Assembly: GCA_964475545.1 (NCBI GenBank)
Contig: CAYYXF010000014.1
Span: 1 to 21,259, forward strand
Direction of reading: 5' to 3'
Length of the DNA: 21,259 bases
Source: DASPTR01 sp964475545
GTDB taxonomy: Archaea; Thermoproteota; Bathyarchaeia; Bathyarchaeales; Bathycorpusculaceae
Shown here: in pieces, positions 15,738 to 21,259 of the stretch
Numbering within the stretch: position 1 is the first letter of the stretch
Layout of the letters: every line of letters starts with the position of its first letter
Notes under the pieces: model-generated
Told to the model about the DNA's origin: nothing
Databases searched by the model: none
Seen by the model: only the letters and a program-made list of their open reading frames with translations
Program-made: the position numbers and the translations under genes

Positions 15738-16481
15738 CTATACCCTTGATCTGCTTTTCTCTTTCTTTTTCAATACGTAAATGACCCAAGGTGCAATCCT
15801 TGTTTCATTGACCCATTTGTGCGGCTCATTCTCTTTGGCTAACGGTTTGTAGGTTTTGACTAATTCTAATCCAGCCCTCTTAAAGGTCTCTTGATAATAC
15901 TCATCCGTCCAAACGATATCCTCTACCGGTCTCTTGTCGTCTATGGCTGTTACAATTATTCTTACTTTGTCTCCGCTTTTTGCACGCTTATTCTCCGGAA
16001 AGTCCTTGGTAGAAAATGATGCCCATTCGTGCGTATATATTTCTGGAGATGAGACCAAGTTAACTATTATTCCTTCACTCTTCAGTAGGCTCCCAATTTC
16101 TCTGAAATTCTTAACCTTCTTTTCCATTGTAGGTATATTGTCAAATGTAAATACAGAGAGTACAAGATCGTAGGCATTGCCTTTAAACTGGCTGAGGTCG
16201 CCCTCTTTAATAAGACGATAATCCCCTTCAAGATCTATCTCTGTTGCTTTCTTTATCATGTCTTCTGATATGTCGACTCCGATGACGTTGAATCCAAGTT
16301 TTTGCAGAAATCTTGTAGAACGTCCCGTACCACACCCAAAGTCTATTGCGTTTCTTCCTTTAACATGTTTAAATATGATTTCAGGTAAGTCCCTGTATGC
16401 TAAATAATAGGTGCCGGGAAACTCTAGTTTAGCGTAGGCTTCTGCACGTTTAGCATCCTCATATGAATTGAGAAATTCCAT
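15738..16481 (-). CDS. Class I SAM-dependent methyltransferase
   Basis: The 247-residue protein has the Rossmann fold for SAM. Motif I is AIDFGCGTGRS near residue 45, the acidic motif II is VIGVDISEDMI near residue 67, and the post-motif segment YDLVLSVFTFDNI is near 105. The substrate cannot be inferred. The C-terminal part holds WTDEYYQETFKRAGLE, common in methyltransferases acting on small molecules. The start is well supported by AAGGAGGTCATC directly before the ATG. It is divergent from the zinc-ribbon gene. Confidence 0.9.
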   Translation of the reverse strand: MEFLNSYEDAKRAEAYAKLEFPGTYYLAYRDLPEIIFKHVKGRNAIDFGCGTGRSTRFLQKLGFNVIGVDISEDMIKKATEIDLEGDYRLIKEGDLSQFKGNAYDLVLSVFTFDNIPTMEKKVKNFREIGSLLKSEGIIVNLVSSPEIYTHEWASFSTKDFPENKRAKSGDKVRIIVTAIDDKRPVEDIVWTDEYYQETFKRAGLELVKTYKPLAKENEPHKWVNETRIAPWVIYVLKKKEKSRSRV

Positions 16482-16484
16482 GAT

Positions 16485-16493
16485 GACCTCCTT
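16485..16493 (-). promoter_or_regulatory. Strong ribosome binding site for the methyltransferase gene
   Basis: The minus strand reads AAGGAGGTC three bases before ATG 16481. Confidence 0.7.
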
Positions 16494-16688
16494 TTTTCTT
16501 GGCTATTTATTTCTTTACGCTCAAAACAGAATTTTACACCAACACTGGGAGTTGGCGAGGTGAGGGGTTTTTTTCTTCTGCTGGTTAACCAGAATAGTTG
16601 ATTCTTCTTCATTAATGGAAAATGGGCACGGGCTGACCGAGTAGTGCGCATTCCAAGGGCGTAAAAAATCATGTGCGCAAGCAGCATA

Positions 16689-16697
16689 GCTTTTATT
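16689..16697 (+). promoter_or_regulatory. TATA-like box for the zinc-ribbon gene
   Basis: GCTTTTATT lies about 52 bases before ATG 16749 and would give a leader of about 30 bases containing the ribosome site. Confidence 0.5.
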
Positions 16698-16734
16698 TGC
16701 AAGAAGGTTACTAGATTGTTGACCGGAGCCTTGT

Positions 16735-16745
16735 GAGGAGGTGAT
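16735..16745 (+). promoter_or_regulatory. Near-perfect ribosome binding site for the zinc-ribbon gene
   Basis: GAGGAGGTGAT precedes ATG 16749 by three bases and is the best evidence that this very short frame is translated. Confidence 0.75.
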
Positions 16746-16748
16746 TCG

Positions 16749-16874
16749 ATGCCGAAATGTGGGCTTTGTGGTGCTGAAATAAAAGAGCAACCGAAAATCA
16801 CTGCTGAGGGTAAATGCTCAGTTTGCGGAACAAAACTGGCCACGGTCAAATCGTTCCGACGAGCAGGATCTTAG
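16749..16874 (+). CDS. 41-residue zinc-ribbon protein
   Basis: This tiny protein is built around two CxxC knuckles: Cys 4 and 7 (CGLCGAE), and Cys 23 and 26 (CSVCGTKL). The 15-residue spacing is right for a zinc ribbon binding one metal. The C-terminus is basic (KSFRRAGS). Free-standing zinc ribbons are common in archaea and usually bind nucleic acid or protein partners; no specific role can be assigned. A TATA-like box and a near-perfect ribosome site upstream make it a convincing gene despite its length. It is divergent from the methyltransferase and convergent with the GNAT gene. Confidence 0.78.
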   Translation: MPKCGLCGAEIKEQPKITAEGKCSVCGTKLATVKSFRRAGS

Positions 16875-16952
16875 CGTGCGCTGCGTAGAAGGCTCTCCTT
16901 GCGGAAAGCACTGAGCGTACTAACGTATTTGGATTCTTCAACAATAGCGCCT

Positions 16953-16987
16953 TTGGGTTTTGGGGGAAAGTCTTATCCCAAACCCAA
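16953..16987. terminator. Inverted repeat between the zinc-ribbon and GNAT genes
   Basis: TTGGGTTTTGGG (starting at 16953) pairs with CCCAAACCCAA (ending at 16987) apart from one bulged base, around an A/T-rich loop. It sits between convergent genes, so a shared terminator or RNA-end structure is the simplest reading. No T-run follows directly. Confidence 0.35.
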
Positions 16988-17028
16988 CTGTGTTCCATTT
17001 AATGCTCCAGGGAGAATTCGAGCGTTAT

Positions 17029-18090
17029 TCACCAAGTAGCATCAATGTAGAGGTTCCTTTCTCCAAGATTAGTGAACCTTTCCTGTCTGAGCAATTTAGT
17101 AAAGAAGTATAGTTTCATTTTTGTGTGTCTGAACTGCGAAAGAATTGCAGCTATCGGGTTTTTTGGGTCTACCGTCACATGAATGAAGTTGATCTTGTTC
17201 TCCAGGGCAATGTTGACTATGTTTCTAATTAATTCCGTCAGGCTTTCAGAGTTCCTGCAAGCTATGATTGTCAAATTATAGCTTAGGAAGGGTTCACCAA
17301 GCTTAGGCATGTAGGGCATTTTGGTAAATAGGCCAATTAGTCTTATCAGATATGTCTGCGCTTTCAGCTTCCAATTGAGTTGTTGTACGATATATCTTCT
17401 CACTTTGTTGTAGTTCCAGTATCCCAGACAGGCTTTGATGTCATCATTGTCTTTAAGAACAAGGATATTGTGAAAGTCGAAGTGTGGCATCCTCATGAGA
17501 GACTCCAGAAGGTCCTTGGGTTGATAAGGAGCGAAGAAGTTGTAGTTGCGGTACGTCTCGTTAATCAGGTTTGTCACAGCATCAACGTCGGCCTCGTTCA
17601 TACTCCTTATGTTTGCTCCTGCTGCAATCTTCTGCTTCTTGTACGGCATCAAAGAGAATGTCGTGCAGTCTTTCACTTTCTCGAATCCCATTTTGGAAAA
17701 TAAGCTTATCGAGGGAATGTTGTCCTCGATAATGTCTAGATGTAGTAGGTCGACGTCATTATCCAGTGCAATGTGCTCGATGTATCTTTGCAGTTTTTCA
17801 GCAATTCCTTTTCGCCTGTGAAGAGGGTCAACGACGAAACCGTATTCGTAGGCAGTTTTGATCTGTCTGCCTTCAACGTACGTATCGCTAATTGCAAACG
17901 CTGCAGAACCAACTATGGTGTTATTCTCAGCTGCCACAAGAACATGCCAATCTTTGAATGGTCTGGAGCGAGCAAAATAGTCGGGCGAACTGTCGACTCC
18001 AAGAACCAGGCTGGTGCCCATCGGACATTTCTTTTGAAGTTCATTAAGAGCATCATTATCATTCTCAGTGGCCTCTCTGATCAGTGTCAT
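17029..18090 (-). CDS. Two-domain GNAT acetyltransferase
   Basis: The first 150 residues form a complete GNAT domain that transfers an acetyl group from acetyl-CoA. The CoA-binding motif A is VDPLHRRKGIAEKL near residue 90, followed by the SISLFSKMGFEKV strand-helix typical of the family. The second half, from about residue 160 (IRSMNEADVDAVTNLINETY), looks like another GNAT fold but lacks a clear R/Q-x-x-G-x-G/A loop, so it is probably non-catalytic. A two-domain length of 353 residues is common in such tandem forms. The substrate is unknown. The ribosome site is weak. Confidence 0.85.
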   Translation of the reverse strand: MTLIREATENDNDALNELQKKCPMGTSLVLGVDSSPDYFARSRPFKDWHVLVAAENNTIVGSAAFAISDTYVEGRQIKTAYEYGFVVDPLHRRKGIAEKLQRYIEHIALDNDVDLLHLDIIEDNIPSISLFSKMGFEKVKDCTTFSLMPYKKQKIAAGANIRSMNEADVDAVTNLINETYRNYNFFAPYQPKDLLESLMRMPHFDFHNILVLKDNDDIKACLGYWNYNKVRRYIVQQLNWKLKAQTYLIRLIGLFTKMPYMPKLGEPFLSYNLTIIACRNSESLTELIRNIVNIALENKINFIHVTVDPKNPIAAILSQFRHTKMKLYFFTKLLRQERFTNLGERNLYIDATW

Positions 18091-18273
18091 AGTGCTCTCA
18101 TGCCTCTGGCTCTTACCACGTAAGCTAGGAAATCTATTTAGCGTTAATGTGTCTATCGCAAGACGACTATGTTGGTTGGATAGAACTTCCCCAAACCCAA
18201 ACTGAGGTCACATAGAGTTGCTAGTAGGCATTCACTCACTTTCGGAAAACAATCAGAAGACAGTTGAACAGAA

Positions 18274-18768
18274 TCAGAGCAATGTCTTCAAAGCGCCAAA
18301 AGAGATTGTTTCTGAAATCTCTTCCACGAATCTGATGTGCTCTGCATTATCAGATACGAGAGAACCTTTCAATATTATGGGTTTGAAGTCGAAATCTTCA
18401 GCACCTCTATAGGTGGACAAGACGCAAAACTCTGCACAAAAACCTGACACAATGACGGTGTCAACCCCAAGCTCCTTCAGTTTTTCCGCGAGTCCTGTCT
18501 TCGTGAAAGAGCTACCGTAGGTCTTCACTATGCGTATGTCTTGAGGCTCAAGCTTCACATTCTGAGGCACATCAAAACCTGTGTTACCTGGCACAAGACC
18601 CTGTTCCTCATCCTTGTGCTGTATGACGACGATGGGAAAATTCTTTTTTCTGAAAAGGTCTATGGCCGCATTTATGTACTCGATAGCAGACTTCAGGGAA
18701 TCTGAGCAACCCTGATTGAGGTTGAAGAACTCGTTCTGTACGTCTATAACGAGTAAGGCTGGTTTCAT
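18274..18768 (-). CDS. Isochorismatase-family cysteine hydrolase
   Basis: The 164-residue protein has the family's catalytic triad: Asp 9 (LLVIDVQNEF), Lys 82 (RIVKTYGSSF) and Cys 115 (GFCAEFCVLSTY). Members include nicotinamidases, isochorismatases and amide hydrolases. The metal ligand pattern expected of nicotinamidases is not evident, so the substrate is left open. The start at 18768 (MKPALLVIDV) is supported by AAGGAGA upstream; the longer frame to 18849 has a basic, unrelated leader. It lies upstream of the GNAT gene on the same strand, 183 bases away. Confidence 0.9.
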   Translation of the reverse strand: MKPALLVIDVQNEFFNLNQGCSDSLKSAIEYINAAIDLFRKKNFPIVVIQHKDEEQGLVPGNTGFDVPQNVKLEPQDIRIVKTYGSSFTKTGLAEKLKELGVDTVIVSGFCAEFCVLSTYRGAEDFDFKPIILKGSLVSDNAEHIRFVEEISETISFGALKTLL

Positions 18769-18828
18769 TTCTATTCTCCTTCTGTGGCAAACATATAAAA
18801 TCCCTTGAAACTTGTGGATGATTCGCCT

Positions 18829-18838
18829 AAATAAATAC
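18829..18838 (-). promoter_or_regulatory. TATA-like box for the isochorismatase-family gene
   Basis: The minus strand reads GTATTTATTT, about 60 bases before ATG 18768. A second candidate (TTTTATATGT, 18791-18800) is too close to leave room for the ribosome site. Confidence 0.35.
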
Positions 18839-18950
18839 GCCGTCAACAAGAATTAGAACCCTATGCAAAATGCCGTTGTTGGTTGGGGTAAAGCTAAACA
18901 GCAAAGGTCAAATCATCGATAACAAATACTTGCACGCTTGAGGGCTGTCT

Positions 18951-20066
18951 ATGGAAGAGACAAACATTGTTGTGATCGGGGCTGGCATAGTTGGCTTGGC
19001 TGTTGCGGCGAGGATTTCTGAAAAGGCTGAAGGTGTCATGATTCTTGAGAAGAATCCCAAGTATGGCCAAGAAACCAGCACTCACAACAGCAGTGTTGTT
19101 CACTCTGGCATCCATTACCCAAAAGGCTCCCTTAAGGCCAAATTATGCGTGAAGGGCAACGTCATGATCTATGAAACCTGCGAAAAATACCAGCTTCCAT
19201 ACAAGAAACTGGGAAAATTGACCGTGGCAATCACGGAGGAAGAGATAGCCGAGCTGGAACAGCTGATGAAAATGGGACAAGACAACGGCGTTCCAGGATT
19301 GGAGTTCCTAGATAGAGAAGCTGTCAAAAGGCTGGAACCAAACGTCGAAGTTGAAAAGGCACTGCACACACCTTCAACTGGCATAATCGAGCCCGATGAG
19401 CTGATGGCTCACTACTACGGTGAAGCCTCACGAAACGGAGCAATCCTGTCCACGCAGACTGAGGTTACGTCACTGAAAAAAGTGAAAGACATGTACGAAA
19501 TAGGCGGAATCAGCCAAAGCGAAAAATTCACGATAATGGCAAAAACAGTCATAAACTGCGCAGGTCTCTACGCAGATAAGATCGTCGCAATGCTTGGAAT
19601 AGACATAGACAAACATCGGTACAGACAGCATCCCTGCAAGGGAGACTACTTCAGAACTATGGGAAGGCCTCCCGTTAAGATGCTGGTTTACCCAGTTCCA
19701 AAGGGACCTGGACTGGGTATTCACCTGACTCCAGACTTAGGCGGCGCAATTAGACTTGGACCGAACGCCTACTACGTGGACAACATCGACTACGAACCAG
19801 GATCCAGTGAAAAAGAGTTCAGAGAAGATGTAGAAAGGTTTCTACCCAGCATCAAGAATTACGAATTAGTGGCCGATTTCGCCGGCGTAAGACCTAAACT
19901 CCAAGGCCCAAACGAAGGATTCAGAGATTTTGTGATAAGAAATGAGGCAGACAAAGGGTTTCATGGATTCATAAACCTCGTAGGCATAGAATCACCAGGT
20001 CTCACAAGCGCACCAGCCATAGGTGAACTTGTCACTGGAATATACCAGAACGAGATTAAAAGATAG
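18951..20066 (+). CDS. lhgO: L-2-hydroxyglutarate oxidase/dehydrogenase-like FAD oxidoreductase
   Basis: This 371-residue flavoprotein belongs to the DAO superfamily and best resembles L-2-hydroxyglutarate oxidase (LhgO), which oxidises L-2-hydroxyglutarate to 2-oxoglutarate. It starts with the FAD-binding VVIGAGIVGLAVA and has the family hallmark THNSSVVHSGIHYPKGSLKA near residue 45. A second conserved region, KLGKLTVA, is near residue 87. Towards the C-terminus are DFAGVRPKLQGP and GIESPGLTSAPAIG, which close the FAD site. Glycerol-3-phosphate dehydrogenase-like enzymes are a close alternative. A GAGGG site precedes the ATG. It is divergent from the isochorismatase-family gene and stands alone. 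Confidence 0.88.
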   Translation: MEETNIVVIGAGIVGLAVAARISEKAEGVMILEKNPKYGQETSTHNSSVVHSGIHYPKGSLKAKLCVKGNVMIYETCEKYQLPYKKLGKLTVAITEEEIAELEQLMKMGQDNGVPGLEFLDREAVKRLEPNVEVEKALHTPSTGIIEPDELMAHYYGEASRNGAILSTQTEVTSLKKVKDMYEIGGISQSEKFTIMAKTVINCAGLYADKIVAMLGIDIDKHRYRQHPCKGDYFRTMGRPPVKMLVYPVPKGPGLGIHLTPDLGGAIRLGPNAYYVDNIDYEPGSSEKEFREDVERFLPSIKNYELVADFAGVRPKLQGPNEGFRDFVIRNEADKGFHGFINLVGIESPGLTSAPAIGELVTGIYQNEIKR

Positions 20067-20295
20067 GTCGACCCTAGCGAGCACTAGTAGATGCGAAGCT
20101 CGTCTTTGGAGACACGTTCTGTGGCGTCTATGGTCCCGGGCATGTTGTAGAGGGAGCACATGTGAGTTGTATTCCTGCAGACACCTGAGCGCTGCAGGGT
20201 TAGTAGTTTTGATACGTCCATCTTTTGCGCGCGCTCGGCTTGGACAGAATGTCAGTTACAAATCGCATGCTGGTTCCTTGTAGAAAAATCCATTG

Positions 20296-21259
20296 TTATT
20301 CGGGAAGCGAATCTATTTTCTTCGGTTCCTTTTCCAGAGAAACGTGATTGCCCAATCGCAAATCATTCGTATATCTGACTTCGCCATTTATGCGGCAGTG
20401 TGACTCGATTGTTATGCTTTCGCCGTAGACATCTTGCGCTTCTGCGCCTGTCTCAAGCAGAACCTTCTTACCGTAGACGCTCTCTACATGCGCATCTTTT
20501 CCTATGACGACGTGGTCTGCTTTTATCAGCCCCTGAACTCTGCCTCGTCTTCCTATTTCGACGTAACGACCCATTGCTCCTTCTTTGGTTGTGATCGCCC
20601 CGCCGACTCTGATGCTTTCTTCCGCCGTTGCTTTTGCAGCGTTCAATAGTCCGCCGACCTCAATTGCTTTGGCAGAGATCTCTCTGCGCACTTCTACCCT
20701 ACCCCCTGCCTCAAGGCTGCCAGCGATTTCTAGTGATCCGCCGACTTCTAATGTTCCACCCACGTCAACCTCTTTTCCGACACCTGATCCTCCTATCTCG
20801 ACCTTGCCTCCCACATCAATTTCTTCGAATTCCACGTCGCCTTCAACCCTAAGCGATCCCCCCACGTCTATGCTTCCTCCTTTGCTCTTGCTTCCCAGCC
20901 GTACAGTTCCGCCGACATCAATTTCTCTGAATTCCAATTGACCTTTGGACTCGAAGCTTCCTCCCACGTCAATCTCAGAGACTCTCCCGCCTGCGACCCT
21001 CGCAGTTCCGCCGACATCCAATTCTTGGATGTTCACTTCTGACTCCAGCACAACGCTTCCTCCGACGTCCAATTTTTCAATCTCTGTCTCTCCTTGTGCA
21101 ACAAAGCTCCCACCAACATCTATGCTTTCTGTCTTCACTTTTCCATCGACTTTCAAGCTTCCACCTACGTCAACACTCTCAGCCTGCAGGTCTTGGGCTA
21201 CATACAAAGCGCGGTCAACATCCACACGCCTCGCGACCAAGTTGCCGTTGACTTCCAGC
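20296..21259 (-). CDS. Bactofilin-like beta-solenoid protein with 17-residue DVGG repeats (5' partial)
   Basis: The protein is almost wholly built of 17-residue repeats of the form x-x-[IVL]-D-V-G-G-[ST]-hydrophobic-x-hydrophobic-x-G, about eighteen in view. Nine have an exact DVGG; later copies drift to EVGG, RVGG, EIG and VIG. The length of one repeat suits one coil of a beta-helix, as in bactofilins and related polymer-forming proteins. No signal peptide or membrane segment is visible. The frame has no ATG at its start: the codon at 21240 is a TTG, and the frame stays open to the window edge with LEVNGN upstream, which continues the repeat. The true start is off-window. The last turn ends in a charged tail (LEKEPKKIDSLPE). 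Confidence 0.85.
   Translation of the reverse strand, partial: LEVNGNLVARRVDVDRALYVAQDLQAESVDVGGSLKVDGKVKTESIDVGGSFVAQGETEIEKLDVGGSVVLESEVNIQELDVGGTARVAGGRVSEIDVGGSFESKGQLEFREIDVGGTVRLGSKSKGGSIDVGGSLRVEGDVEFEEIDVGGKVEIGGSGVGKEVDVGGTLEVGGSLEIAGSLEAGGRVEVRREISAKAIEVGGLLNAAKATAEESIRVGGAITTKEGAMGRYVEIGRRGRVQGLIKADHVVIGKDAHVESVYGKKVLLETGAEAQDVYGESITIESHCRINGEVRYTNDLRLGNHVSLEKEPKKIDSLPE

Noticed and set aside
16568..16574. Seven-T run upstream of the methyltransferase
   Set aside because: No plus-strand gene ends before it, so a terminator role is not supported.
18218..18412. Plus-strand frame opposite the end of the isochorismatase-family gene
   Set aside because: It mirrors a well-supported gene and shows no ribosome site or family match.
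20067..20295. Plus-strand peptide-like stretch after the LhgO-like gene (VFGDTFCGVYGPGHVVEGAH)
   Set aside because: It reads like protein but follows a stop, lacks a start codon and ribosome site, and matches nothing I know. It could be a decayed fragment, but this cannot be supported.

Overview
The window looks archaeal. It carries the cytoplasmic HdrABC-MvhADG complex, TATA-like boxes upstream of several genes, and Shine-Dalgarno sites that match GGAGGTGAT closely. It also has families common in archaea: DUF2284, a stand-alone Lrp/AsnC ligand-binding (RAM) domain, and a DVGG-repeat solenoid protein. Gene content and base composition fit an uncultured TACK-type lineage such as Bathyarchaeia. 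That placement is an inference: there is no rRNA or other marker gene here, and no methanogenesis gene (mcr) is visible.

Region 1 (1-7534, plus strand) is a tight energy-metabolism operon: hdrA (5' end off-window), mvhD, hdrC, hdrB, mvhG, mvhA, then a hydrogenase maturation protease. Most junctions overlap by 1-4 bases. MvhAG takes electrons from H2, MvhD passes them to the flavin protein HdrA, and HdrA would split them between ferredoxin and the HdrBC site. HdrA is unusual: it is two HdrA modules fused in tandem, with the ferredoxin domains divided between the modules.

Region 2 (7535-16874) is a loose mix of short, separately transcribed genes. In order they are: a stand-alone RAM-domain protein, an unknown 83-residue protein, a short ArsR-like remnant overlapping an MFS exporter, a DUF2284 protein, a second MFS transporter, a small 2[4Fe-4S] ferredoxin, a glycosylation-rich surface protein, a small membrane protein, a 4-oxalocrotonate tautomerase, a third MFS transporter, a methyltransferase and a 41-residue zinc ribbon. 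Several of the smallest genes have near-perfect Shine-Dalgarno sites.

Region 3 (16875-21259) holds a two-domain GNAT acetyltransferase, an isochorismatase-like hydrolase, a divergent L-2-hydroxyglutarate oxidase-like flavoprotein, and a minus-strand gene that runs off the right edge. That last gene encodes a 17-residue-repeat, bactofilin-like beta-solenoid with nine exact DVGG motifs.

No gap between genes exceeds 300 bases. I saw no tRNA, rRNA, CRISPR array, insertion sequence or integrase. The least ordinary items are the tandem HdrA fusion, the DVGG solenoid, the ArsR-like remnant coupled to an exporter, and the unlisted-size zinc-ribbon gene.
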